DNA from: Glycocaulis profundi
GTDB lineage: Bacteria > Pseudomonadota > Alphaproteobacteria > Caulobacterales > Maricaulaceae
Length of the DNA stretch: 46,995 nucleotides
NCBI GenBank assembly: GCA_007050995.1
Contig: VJOU01000021.1
Coordinates: forward strand, 1-46,995
Direction: 5' to 3'
Shown here: in pieces, positions 9,617-17,427 of the stretch
Position numbering within the stretch: the first letter of the stretch is position 1
Layout of the letters: each line of letters opens with the position of its first letter
Position numbers and translations under genes: made by a program
The notes under the pieces: generated by a model
Databases searched by the model: none
What the model was told of the DNA's origin: nothing
Seen by the model: only the letters and a program-made list of their open reading frames with translations

Positions 9617-10381
9617 ATGACCTCTCCGTTTCTCAGCCCGCTTCGCGCGCGCGCCCTGATCGCTTCGTGTCTCGCGGCTCTGGCGGTCTCCGCCTGCGCG
9701 ACCAGCCCTGAAGCACGCGAAGCCAACGACCCGTTCGAGCCTCTCAACCGCGAGATCTACGATTTCAACATCGCGGCGGATCGGGCGGTGCTCAAACCTG
9801 CCTCCCAAGGCTATCGCGCGGTGACCAACCAGCCCGTGCGCGACGGCGTGCGCAACTTCTTCACCAACCTCAACCAGCCGGTGGTGTTCGCCAATCTGGT
9901 GCTGCAGGGCCGGTTCGAGGAATCGCTGGAGACGGTCGGGCGGTTCTCCGTGAATACGGTCTTCGGGCTCGGGGGGGTGTTCGACGTGGCCACCATGGAA
10001 GAGGTGCCCCGGCACGAGACCGATTTCGGCCTGACCATGGCGCGCTGGGGCGTGGGCGAGGGGCCGTACATCATGCTGCCCTTCCTGGGCCCGTCCAATC
10101 CGCGTGACGGGATCGGTCGGATCGCGGACCGCTATCCCTACCCGATGAACTGGAACTCCGATTTCTCCAGCAGCGTTGAGGCGTGGAGTCTTCGCGGGCT
10201 GAACGCGGTTGAATTCCGCGACCGTCACGGCGACGCGTTCGAAAGCTTCGAGCGCAGCGCCATCGATCCTTACGTGCAGGTGCGCTCGGCCTATCGACAG
10301 GCGCGCCGGGCCGGACTGCGCCGCATGGAACTGAACAACGGCGAAGACGAGGACTTCGAGAACCTGCCCGACTTCGACTGA
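9617..10381 (+). CDS. mlaA: MlaA (VacJ) outer-membrane lipoprotein, phospholipid asymmetry system
   Basis: A 254-residue lipoprotein with signal peptide and lipobox AVSA-C27. The MlaA core is clear: ANDPFEPLNREIYDFN, the RDGVRNFFTNLNQPVVFANLVLQG segment, and FGLTMARWGVGEGPYIMLPFLGPSNPRD. MlaA sits as a ring in the inner leaflet of the outer membrane and passes mislocalised phospholipids to periplasmic MlaC. The MlaC-type gene follows 30 bp downstream. The inner-membrane MlaFEDB transporter is not in this window. The tail is acidic (ELNNGEDEDFENLPDFD). Confidence 0.93.
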   Translation: MTSPFLSPLRARALIASCLAALAVSACATSPEAREANDPFEPLNREIYDFNIAADRAVLKPASQGYRAVTNQPVRDGVRNFFTNLNQPVVFANLVLQGRFEESLETVGRFSVNTVFGLGGVFDVATMEEVPRHETDFGLTMARWGVGEGPYIMLPFLGPSNPRDGIGRIADRYPYPMNWNSDFSSSVEAWSLRGLNAVEFRDRHGDAFESFERSAIDPYVQVRSAYRQARRAGLRRMELNNGEDEDFENLPDFD

Positions 10382-10411
10382 CGCCCGACCCAGATCACAA
10401 GGACCTCCCTC

Positions 10412-11041
10412 ATGTTCAAGCATGCCTTCATCGCCGCGGCGGCTTTCGCCCTGTCCGCGCCCGCCGCCGTCGCCCAGCGCGCCTCCGAGGCCGAAGCCTT
10501 CATCGAGACCAACGCCCAGGAGGTCATCACCCTCCTGCAGGCCTTTGGCAACGGCGAAGCGGACGAAAGCGCCGTGCGCGCCGAGCTCCGCGCCAAGGTC
10601 GAGGAAATCGCCGACACCGACCGCATTTCCGAATTCGTGCTGGGCCGCTATCGCCGCGGCGCGGACGAGGGCGAGATCGCCGAATTCAAGGACGTGTTCC
10701 AGAACTACGCGATCTCGGTCTATGAGCGCGAACTGGGCAATTACGCGGGTCAGGACCTGACCGTGGACGGCTCGGTCGCCCGGCGCGAGGACGACATCAT
10801 CGTGCGCACCACCGTCACCGGAACCAATGGCGGCGACACCTATCAGGTCAACTGGCGCGTGCTGGACGGCGATGCAGGCTTCCAGGTCGTGGACGTGGAA
10901 GTGCTCGGCGTGTGGCTGGCCCAGAACCAGCGCGAGCAGATTACCTCGCTGATCGGCAATGCGGGCGGCCGCGTCTCCGCGGCCACCGACGTGCTGCGCG
11001 AGCGGATGCAGACCGGCGAACCGCTGGGCGGCGAAGGCTAG
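10412..11041 (+). CDS. mlaC: MlaC/Ttg2D-type periplasmic phospholipid-binding protein
   Basis: A 209-residue protein with a signal peptide (cleavage expected after AAVAQ, about residue 22) and an MlaC/Tgt2 domain. Family features are IADTDRISEFVLGRYRR, the DVFQNYAISVYERELGNYAG block and the late WRVLDGDAGFQVVDVEVLGVWLAQNQREQ, which resembles the DV..EGVS.v...R.ef motif of MlaC. It carries phospholipid between MlaA and the inner-membrane Mla complex. It is in an apparent operon after mlaA, and its stop codon abuts the GTG start of the HAD gene. Confidence 0.9.
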   Translation: MFKHAFIAAAAFALSAPAAVAQRASEAEAFIETNAQEVITLLQAFGNGEADESAVRAELRAKVEEIADTDRISEFVLGRYRRGADEGEIAEFKDVFQNYAISVYERELGNYAGQDLTVDGSVARREDDIIVRTTVTGTNGGDTYQVNWRVLDGDAGFQVVDVEVLGVWLAQNQREQITSLIGNAGGRVSAATDVLRERMQTGEPLGGEG

Positions 11042-11917
11042 GTGACCGCCGCGCCCGCGACCGTGACGGCGGAGACCGCCCGCCTGTCCCGGCTCGCGCC
11101 CGACTATGACGCCATTGTTTGCGACGTCTGGGGCGTGATCCGCGACGGCGAACGGGTCGTGCCCGAGGCGCTGGACGCCCTCGTCCGCTTCCGGCAAGGC
11201 GGCGGACGGGTGCTGCTGCTGTCCAACTCTCCCCGCCGCTTCGACACGCTGGTCGGCCTGCTCAGGGAGATGGGCGCGCCGGAGGGCGCGTGGGACGGGG
11301 CGGTGACGTCCGGCGACGCCACCCGCGCCATCCTGCAAGGCTACGCCCCCGGCCCCCTCTACAAGCTGGGCGCGGATTTCGACGCCGGGCTCTATGACGG
11401 GCTGGACGTGACGTTCGGACCGCTCAGCGAGGCGGTGGCGATCTCCTGCACGGGGCTGGAAGACTATTTCAACGAGACGCCCGACGATTACCGGGACCTG
11501 CTGACCGAGGCGAAGCTGCGGCGTCTGCCGCTGGTCTGCGCCAATCCCGACATCGTGGTGCAGGGGCCGGGCGGAAAGCTGCTGTGGTGCGCGGGCGCGC
11601 TGGCGAAGCTGTATGAGGAACTCGGCGGCGAGGCGCTCTATGCGGGCAAGCCTCATCCGCCGATCTATGATCTGGCGATGTCACGCCTCGAGGCCCTGAC
11701 CGGCGGCCCCGTGGACCGCTCGCGCGTGCTCGCCGTCGGCGACGGCCCGGCCACCGATCTGCTCGGCGCCCAGCAGGAGGGGCTGGACGCCCTGTTCATC
11801 ACCGGCGGCATCCATGGCGAGGACATCGCCGATCCCTCCGACCGGTCGCAGGTGGACGCCTTCCTGGCGGGCGAGGGCACGGCCGCGCGCCACGTCGCCC
11901 CCGCCCTTGTCTGGTGA
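11042..11917 (+). CDS. HAD-superfamily class IIA hydrolase (TIGR01459-like)
   Basis: A 291-residue cytosolic phosphatase-like protein. The HAD motifs are present: nucleophile D28 in CDVWGVIRDG, motif II LLLSNSPR, lysine in YAGKPHPPIYD and acidic motif IV AVGDGPATDLLGAQ. The C2 cap between motifs II and III places it in class IIA with NagD-like enzymes; the DVWGV form is typical of an alphaproteobacterial subfamily of unknown substrate. The start is the GTG directly following the mlaC stop, giving zero spacing and probable coupling. It converges with the SIMPL gene with no bases between the stops. Confidence 0.85.
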   Translation: MTAAPATVTAETARLSRLAPDYDAIVCDVWGVIRDGERVVPEALDALVRFRQGGGRVLLLSNSPRRFDTLVGLLREMGAPEGAWDGAVTSGDATRAILQGYAPGPLYKLGADFDAGLYDGLDVTFGPLSEAVAISCTGLEDYFNETPDDYRDLLTEAKLRRLPLVCANPDIVVQGPGGKLLWCAGALAKLYEELGGEALYAGKPHPPIYDLAMSRLEALTGGPVDRSRVLAVGDGPATDLLGAQQEGLDALFITGGIHGEDIADPSDRSQVDAFLAGEGTAARHVAPALVW

Positions 11918-12646
11918 TCAGCGCGGCAGCGCCCAGCTTCCCGTCACCGTGACCGCGATGACCAGCTCGCCCGGCGCGACCTCGGTGGACGCATCCGCCG
12001 CCATCGCTTCCATGCGGGCATAGCCCATGGGCTGGGGCTGCTGGACATTCTGTTCGGACAGCGATTTCAGCGGCCCGACCTCGACGCCCGCGGCCTCGCC
12101 GTACAGGTCGCGCAGCCGGTTCAGCTCCGCGATGGCGTTGCGGCGGGCCTCGTCGCGCGCCTCGCGCGGATCGGAATGGGCGAAATTCACCCCGTCCAGC
12201 TGATTGGCGCCCGCCTCGACCAGCGCGTCGATGGTCGCGCCCAGATCGTCGAGATCGCGCACGATGGCCGAGACCGTGTTTCGCGCCTCGTAACCGGTGA
12301 TGCGCTGCTCGGAGGGCTGGTCGCGATTGACCGGGGCATAGACCGGATTGATCGACAGCTGGGCGGTCTGGATGTCGCGCCGGGCGATGCCGGCGCTTTC
12401 GAGCTCGCGGAACACACCGCTCATGGCCTGGGCGTTGGCGCGCAGGGCGTCCGCGGCGGTGTCGCCGCGCGTGACCACGCCGGAGGTGACGGTCGCCATG
12501 TCCGGCGCCAGACGGGCTTCGCCGCGGGCGGACAGGCTCAGCGTGCCCTCGGTGGTCTCGGACGCGGTCTGGGCGTGCAGCGGAGCGGGCGCCAGCGCGG
12601 CGGCGGGAAGGGCCAGGGCGCAGGCGAGAAGGGCGGTGCGGAACAT
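11918..12646 (-). CDS. Periplasmic SIMPL-domain (DUF541) protein, BP26/Omp28-like
   Basis: A 242-residue secreted protein with a clear signal peptide (residues 1-25, ending PLHAQ) followed by a SIMPL/DUF541 domain. Family features are the start LSLSARGEARLAPDMATVTSGVV, the NPVYAPVNRDQPSEQRITGYEARN block, and the final VAPGELVIAVTVTGSWAL. Proteins of this family form large periplasmic assemblies (Brucella BP26) and help against oxidative stress in some bacteria; the biochemical role is uncertain. The start at 12646 was chosen because of GGAGAG eight bases before it and because the leader begins there, although the frame is open further upstream. Confidence 0.85.
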   Translation of the reverse strand: MFRTALLACALALPAAALAPAPLHAQTASETTEGTLSLSARGEARLAPDMATVTSGVVTRGDTAADALRANAQAMSGVFRELESAGIARRDIQTAQLSINPVYAPVNRDQPSEQRITGYEARNTVSAIVRDLDDLGATIDALVEAGANQLDGVNFAHSDPREARDEARRNAIAELNRLRDLYGEAAGVEVGPLKSLSEQNVQQPQPMGYARMEAMAADASTEVAPGELVIAVTVTGSWALPR

Positions 12647-12830
12647 GAAAACTCTCCAGTCGATGAAAGAATATCCCTCAGTGAACGCATAACGCCCCCG
12701 TCCGGTGTCCCAATCAAGGCGAACCGGCGGCGCGGACCCGGCGCGCAGATTGAAAATCGGCAATGATGCCCGCGGTCCGAGACCGCTTCCCCCGCCCGCC
12801 GGGCTGCGCTAAGACGCACTCCCCCGTGAG

Positions 12831-12907
12831 GGGCCTGTAGCTCAATTGGTCAGAGCCGGCGGCTCATAACCGCTTGGTTGGGGGTTCGAGTCCCTCCGGG
12901 CCCACCA
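12831..12907 (+). tRNA. tRNA with CAT anticodon, probably tRNA-Ile2 (lysidine-modified)
   Basis: A 77-base cloverleaf with an encoded CCA end. The acceptor stem is GGGCCTG/CGGGCCC, the D arm GCTC...GAGC, the anticodon stem GGCGG/CCGCT with loop CTCATAA, the variable loop TGGTT and the T arm GGGGG-TTCGAGT-CCCTC. The anticodon CAT fits initiator Met, elongator Met or Ile2. The anticodon stem and variable loop resemble E. coli ileX more than metT, so tRNA-Ile2, whose C34 is converted to lysidine by TilS, is preferred. tRNA 3' ends are common integration sites, and the accessory region starts just downstream. Confidence 0.93.
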
Positions 12908-12924
12908 CGGGGAGATGCTGCTGT

Positions 12925-12949
12925 TGTGCAGCGACACTCGGATTGATTC
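12925..12949 (+). repeat. 25-nt inverted repeat, left copy (partner at 37461-37485)
   Basis: This copy begins TGTGCAGCGACACT and ends GGATTGATTC. The reverse complement of 37461-37485 matches it at 24 of 25 positions. It lies 17 bp after the tRNA. As a pair the two copies have TG...CA outer ends and enclose the whole accessory region. The 246-bp spacer from the tRNA to the next gene otherwise holds only a short open minus frame (to about 13050) that resembles no known family. Confidence 0.75.
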
Positions 12950-13153
12950 ATTTGCCATATGGTTTGATTCAATTCGTCGCTAAGCCGCAATTTGATGAGG
13001 CGCTCGCTGATTTCGGCGGGACCGCTCGCGACGCCATCTGAGCCCTGCAACTGCTTGATCTGCGGATTCTTCTGCGACTGGCCGATGCTATGCCAAGGGT
13101 GTCACGCCTGGCTTCTCCCGGCCGGGTCGCCTTGAACAGGGCGACCTACGCGT

Positions 13154-13888
13154 TCACTCCTGAGCGGTGGGGCGGATTACGATACTGCCGACGTCAACAT
13201 CAGAGGGCTGTTCCAGCGCAAAAAGGATCCCGCGCGCGATGGCATCGGGCGGGATCGCGATCTCGTGCACGAGCCCCGCGATCATCTGCTTCGTCGTGTC
13301 GTCGGCGATGCCCTCGATGAAATCGGTCGAGATCATACCAGGCGAGACTTCGGTCACCCGCAGGTTCGGTCCTGCTTCCTGCCTCAGCACCTCAGTCGCC
13401 GTTCGCACCGCGTTTTTCGTGGCGGCATAGACGCCCATACTCGGTGTCATCACGATGCCTGCTGTCGAGACGACGTTGACCACGTGACCCGCGTTCTGGC
13501 GCTGAAAGGCCGGCAATGCGGCCGCAATTCCGTAGAGCGTGCCGCGCAGGTTCACGTCTATCATCGCGTCCCATTCGTCGACCCGGAGGGCGTCGAAGCG
13601 CGAGATGGGGCCGATCCCGGCATTGTTGATGATGGCGTCGATCCGCCCGAAACGTTCGATCGCCGTCGCGACGAGCGCCTCTAGATCGTCACGTTGGCGC
13701 ACGTCGATGGTCCGGTAGGCGGCCACGCCACCGGCTGCGGTGATCTCCTTTTCGAGCGCTTGAAGCTTGCTTTCCCGGCGAGCGCCCAGAACGACGCAGG
13801 CACCGTGCTCAGCAAGCAGTTTCGCCGTCGCGCGGCCAATTCCGCTGCTTGCACCCGTGATGGCAACGATTTTGCCTTTAACGCTCAT
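13154..13888 (-). CDS. Short-chain dehydrogenase/reductase (classical SDR)
   Basis: A 244-residue NAD(P)-dependent oxidoreductase. The cofactor motif T11-G-A-S-S-G-I-G18, NNAG at 88-91, catalytic Ser141, Tyr154 and Lys158 (YAATK) are all intact. The basic pair after the second strand (GARRES) suggests NADP(H). It is similar in length and in its ending (IVIRPTAQE) to the SDR at 33003-33728, so the two are probably paralogues. The gene is divergent from an AraC-family regulator with only 59 bp between the start codons, an arrangement seen repeatedly in this region. Substrate unknown. Confidence 0.9.
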   Translation of the reverse strand: MSVKGKIVAITGASSGIGRATAKLLAEHGACVVLGARRESKLQALEKEITAAGGVAAYRTIDVRQRDDLEALVATAIERFGRIDAIINNAGIGPISRFDALRVDEWDAMIDVNLRGTLYGIAAALPAFQRQNAGHVVNVVSTAGIVMTPSMGVYAATKNAVRTATEVLRQEAGPNLRVTEVSPGMISTDFIEGIADDTTKQMIAGLVHEIAIPPDAIARGILFALEQPSDVDVGSIVIRPTAQE

Positions 13889-13947
13889 GGGATTTCCCTT
13901 CCATCAGGTTGCTTCCTGTTGGGAGGTATCTATGACAGAAAGCTAAG

Positions 13948-14889
13948 ATGAACGATGCTGTCAGCTCCATGAATTTGTCTCGAGCGTCCAGTTCGACGCT
14001 AGATCCTCTCTCAGATGTGCTCGACGTGCTTGGCGCGACCGTTACTCGCCGCACCCGGATCGAAGCAGCGGGAGATTGGGCGTTGTCATTTCCGGGCGTA
14101 GATCGCCTCAAGTTTGTCGCGCTTCTCCGGGGGCAGTCCTGGATACTGGTTCCGGATGGGCCACCGCAGCTTCTGGAGGCGGGGGACGTCTGTCTGATCG
14201 GGCGTATGAACTACGTCGTGGCCAGCAACCTCTCGCTAACGCCGACGGATGGTCGCAGCTTCTATGACGGGCCGGAGAAAGATGTCGCGCGCATCAACGG
14301 GGACGAGACGATCGCGATTGGCGGGAGCGTGACCTTTGCCGGGGCAAATGCCGATTTTCTTCTCGACATGCTGCCGGACATCATCTTCGTGCCGCAGAGC
14401 TTATCGGCCTCGGGGGCGATCACTACACTCCTCACCCTCATATCGAACGAGGTTGAGCGGGACATGCCGGGACGTGGGATCGTGAGCGCCCGGCTTGCCG
14501 ATGTCCTTCTGGTGGAAGCGATCCGTGCCCATGCCGCACATGTCGGGCCCGGAGACATGGGCTGGCTCGGTGCACTTCTCGACACCCGCCTCGGCCGCGC
14601 CCTGAGCGCTCTCCACCGGAATGTCGCGCACCCTTGGACCGTGGCCGAACTAGCCGCCGTCGCCGGCATGTCGCGCGCGGCTTTTTCCGCCGAGTTCACC
14701 CGCCGGGTCGGTCAACCGCCCTTGTCCTACCTGCGGGCCTGGCGCCTGACCAAGGCGCGGACGGCTCTCAAGCAGGACGCCGCGACGGTGGCCGAAATCG
14801 CGAATTCTGTCGGCTACCAGTCGCAGAGCGCCTTCAGCCAGGCGTTCCGTCGCGCCTTCGGGGTTTCTCCGAAAGAAGATGCCGGTTAA
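13948..14889 (+). CDS. AraC-family transcriptional regulator, cupin N-terminal type
   Basis: A 313-residue regulator. Residues about 20-200 form a cupin-like sensor domain (resembling PF12852: LKFVALLRGQSWILV...LEAGDVCLI), and about 215-310 the AraC DNA-binding domain with both helix-turn-helix motifs (TVAELAAVAGMSRAAFSAEF and TVAEIANSVGYQSQSAFSQAFRRAFGVSP). It is of the same subtype as the regulator at 30963. It is divergent from the SDR at 13154-13888, its likely target. The start at 13948 has only a weak ribosome site (AGAAAG); Met8 is an alternative. The direct-repeat operator seen elsewhere in the region is not present in this 59-bp spacer. Confidence 0.9.
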   Translation: MNDAVSSMNLSRASSSTLDPLSDVLDVLGATVTRRTRIEAAGDWALSFPGVDRLKFVALLRGQSWILVPDGPPQLLEAGDVCLIGRMNYVVASNLSLTPTDGRSFYDGPEKDVARINGDETIAIGGSVTFAGANADFLLDMLPDIIFVPQSLSASGAITTLLTLISNEVERDMPGRGIVSARLADVLLVEAIRAHAAHVGPGDMGWLGALLDTRLGRALSALHRNVAHPWTVAELAAVAGMSRAAFSAEFTRRVGQPPLSYLRAWRLTKARTALKQDAATVAEIANSVGYQSQSAFSQAFRRAFGVSPKEDAG

Positions 14890-15023
14890 CGGAAGGCGTT
14901 GTGCATCCGCATGGTCTGCTTGAAGGCGAGGGACCGTTGTCTCGGTGAGATCAGGCATGCGTGCTCGGTCGCGGGCCGACTGGTCCAGAGATAGGGGGCG
15001 GGTGAAAACTCGAATCTCCCATC

Positions 15024-15126
15024 CCGCCGAAGGCAGAGGGGGAGTCTGCCTTCGGCGGACTGGTGAGCCGGCGTGAAGCCGGCTCTGTCAGATCAGGCCG
15101 CGGGAGGGGGAGTCGGCCGGATCTGA
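15024..15126. terminator. Three tandem hairpins between convergent genes
   Basis: Three inverted repeats lie in the 261-bp gap between the AraC gene and the convergent Tat-SDR gene. They are a perfect 14-bp stem (15024-15037 with 15045-15058), a perfect 8-bp stem (15065-15072 with 15078-15085) and a 13-bp stem with one mismatch (15088-15100 with 15114-15126). None is followed by a clear T tract on the plus strand. They probably act together as a bidirectional terminator or a repeat element. Confidence 0.6.
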
Positions 15127-15150
15127 ACCTCAGCGAGCGTGCCTGATCGC

Positions 15151-15999
15151 TCAGAGAAAGCCGCCATTGGCGAACACGACCTGACCGTTGATCCACTCGC
15201 CATCGCCCGAGCAGAGCGCGGCGATGGCGTTGGCGATGTCTTCGGGTTCGCCGATGCGTCCGTAAGGGGTCATCTCGGCCGCCTGAGCGCGCAGCGGGGG
15301 CGGCACGTCCAGCAGGCTGGTGTTGGTCGGTCCCGGCGCGAGGGCGTTGACCGAGATCCGGCGGCCCGCGAGTTCCTTGGACAGGCAGCCGGCATAGATT
15401 TCTTGGGCCGCCTTGGTGGCGGCGTACCCGCCATGCGTGGCGCGCATGGCCTTGATCGAGGTCGAAGCGAGCGTGATGATGCGGCCGCCATCGCGCATGC
15501 GCCGGGCTCCTTCGCGCAGGACGTTGAAGCTGCCTTTGATGTTGGTCGCGATCATCCGGTCGAAAGCCTCGTCGGTGAAGTCCGCGAAGGGCGCGGTATT
15601 CATGATCGCGGCGTTGCTGACGACCACGTCCAGGCCGCCGAACGCCTCGTCATGGGCATCGAACATCGCACGGACCATGGCCGGATCGGCGACATCGGCC
15701 TGCCGCCAGATCGCGCGTCCGCCCTCCGCCTCGATGTCGCGCACAACGTTGGCGGCGAGGTCGCGATTGACGAGGCAGTTCACGGTCACCGCATAACCGT
15801 CACGGGCCAGACGCCGGGCCGTGGCGGCCCCGATCCCCCTCGAGGAGCCGGTCACCAGGGCCGCTCGTCCCGCCCCGGGCAGAGCGCGATCTCCCGACTG
15901 TGCGGATTGGGCGGAGGCTGCCCCGCCCAGGGCCAGCGCGGCCGGCGCTCCGGCGGCGAGGGCGAGAAAGGTGCGGCGGGAATTGTCGGTCTCTGACAT
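15151..15999 (-). CDS. Short-chain dehydrogenase with Tat-type signal peptide
   Basis: A 282-residue protein. It starts with a twin-arginine leader (SRRTFLALAAGAP, Arg8-Arg9, then a hydrophobic stretch and cleavage near ASA-Q31), followed by a classical SDR fold: T50-G-S-S-R-G-I-G57, SNAA instead of the usual NNAG, Tyr192 and Lys196 in YAATK, and the C-terminal GEWINGQVVFANGG. Tat export implies that the enzyme folds with its cofactor before leaving the cytoplasm, which is uncommon for SDRs. The start at 15999 was chosen for GGAGA upstream and because the leader begins there. It lies 65 bp after the MFS gene on the same strand, so the two probably form an operon. Confidence 0.85.
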   Translation of the reverse strand: MSETDNSRRTFLALAAGAPAALALGGAASAQSAQSGDRALPGAGRAALVTGSSRGIGAATARRLARDGYAVTVNCLVNRDLAANVVRDIEAEGGRAIWRQADVADPAMVRAMFDAHDEAFGGLDVVVSNAAIMNTAPFADFTDEAFDRMIATNIKGSFNVLREGARRMRDGGRIITLASTSIKAMRATHGGYAATKAAQEIYAGCLSKELAGRRISVNALAPGPTNTSLLDVPPPLRAQAAEMTPYGRIGEPEDIANAIAALCSGDGEWINGQVVFANGGFL

Positions 16000-16064
16000 C
16001 AGACGGTCTCCATGGCTGGCTATCGGTCGCCGGCCCCGAAGGACCGACGGAGGTGGCTCTGCCG

Positions 16065-17375
16065 TCACCGGGACAGCGCCTCGCGCACGCGCTGGTTGGC
16101 GATCAGGAGCACGGCGGCGGTGATCACGCTGGCGAGGGGAACGATGAGAAGCCCCAGTCCCAGACCGTTCGGAATCTCACAGGCCGTCGCGGTGTCGCTG
16201 ATCAGTCCGACAAGCAGAGGTCCGAGCGACGGGCCGAACAGGCCGGAGCCGATCATGAGGAGGCTGGAGGCCATCGCCTGGCGACCCTGCCCGGCGACGA
16301 GATGGGCGGCGCCGAAACACCACGGCATCAGAAAGGCGAAGGCGAACATCGCCGGCACGCACAGGGCGATCGCCATCCAGCCGGCGGGCGCGAACAGCGC
16401 GGCGACGGTGCATACGCTCGCCACCAGCAGGGCGGCCGCGGGCACGCCGAGCAGGCGGCCGGTTCCGGCGCGGACCGCGCGGTCGAACCCGCGCCCGCCC
16501 GCCACCGCCCCGACAATGCCCAGAGCGCCCTGCAGCAGGCCGAAGGACAGGCCGACTTCACCGGCGGTGAAGCCGTGCGTCCGGATCAGGAAGGGCGCGG
16601 AGAAGGCGTAGAAGGGCGCTGCGGCGAAGCCCAGACCGACCGCGCCGATGAACAGCCAGCGGAAGGCGCGTGAGGAGAGCAGGGTGAGGCTTTCTTCTAG
16701 AAATGGCCTGGCGTCGCCGCTGTGACGGATCGTCGGCGTGGGCCCCAGCGCCAGGAGCGCGAACAGACCGATCAGCACGCCGAGCGCGCCAGCGCCGATC
16801 AGGACGGGCCGCCATCCCAGGGCGTCCGCCAGCGCGCCGCCGGCCGCGAACCCCACCATCGTGCCCAGAGGGATGCCCACGGAGAATATCCCGATGGCCA
16901 GCCCCCGGCGATCCGGGGCGATCTTGCGCGCGATGATCGCATGGCCTGACGGCACTGCTCCCGCCTCGCCGAACGCCACGCCGAGACGCGTGAAGGCGAG
17001 AAACAGGAAACCCGCCGCCAGACCGCCCAAGGCCGTCATGACGCTCCAGCCCAGCACACAGGCGACAAGGACCAGCCTGGGCGATCCGCGATCGGCCGCC
17101 CGGGCGAGCGGCAGGGAGAGCAGCGAATAGCAGATCGCGAACGCCACGCCAGTGATCAGGCCGATCTGGGTGTCGGACAAGTCAAGATCGGACCGGATCG
17201 CCTCGGCCAGAATAAATGGAAGTATCCGGTCGATCTGTGAAATCAGGCTGACAAGAAAAAGCGCAGCGAGAACAGCCCATTGGCGCCAGCCGGAAACAAT
17301 CTCGTCTCTTGGAAACAATGCCGCCCCCGTCATCACCATCGGCAATCGTGTTGACGCAGGGCCTGTTTCGGTCAT
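16065..17375 (-). CDS. MFS transporter
   Basis: A 436-residue membrane protein with about 12 hydrophobic segments. The MFS signature between segments 2 and 3 is seen as LARAADRGSPRLVL, and GVAFGEAGAVPSGHAIIARKI is a segment-4/5 region typical of the Spinster-like or hexuronate-type branch. It probably moves a small organic molecule with protons; the substrate cannot be read from the sequence. The start at 17375 has GAGGAG upstream, and upstream in-frame residues look non-membrane and non-leader. It is divergent from an AraC-family regulator across only 52 bp and is followed by the Tat-SDR. Confidence 0.87.
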   Translation of the reverse strand: MTETGPASTRLPMVMTGAALFPRDEIVSGWRQWAVLAALFLVSLISQIDRILPFILAEAIRSDLDLSDTQIGLITGVAFAICYSLLSLPLARAADRGSPRLVLVACVLGWSVMTALGGLAAGFLFLAFTRLGVAFGEAGAVPSGHAIIARKIAPDRRGLAIGIFSVGIPLGTMVGFAAGGALADALGWRPVLIGAGALGVLIGLFALLALGPTPTIRHSGDARPFLEESLTLLSSRAFRWLFIGAVGLGFAAAPFYAFSAPFLIRTHGFTAGEVGLSFGLLQGALGIVGAVAGGRGFDRAVRAGTGRLLGVPAAALLVASVCTVAALFAPAGWMAIALCVPAMFAFAFLMPWCFGAAHLVAGQGRQAMASSLLMIGSGLFGPSLGPLLVGLISDTATACEIPNGLGLGLLIVPLASVITAAVLLIANQRVREALSR

Positions 17376-17427
17376 GATGGGGGAACTCCTCAGTCGGTTA
17401 GCGCCCCCAAAACTAGAGGAGTGACCC

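Noticed and set aside
12861-12907. Duplicate of the tRNA 3' end elsewhere in the window as a classical attachment-site repeat
   Set aside because: No second copy was found by eye; the bracketing repeat found instead is inverted and lies outside the tRNA.
12908-13050. Open minus-strand frame running through the tRNA, considered as the end of an integrase gene
   Set aside because: No integrase or transposase motif is visible, the frame is short, and part of it simply reads through the tRNA.
14949-14978. Another GATCAGGCA half-site after the AraC gene at 13948
   Set aside because: The sequence 21 bp on (CGCGGGCCG) does not match, and no plus-strand gene follows; kept as an orphan half-site only.
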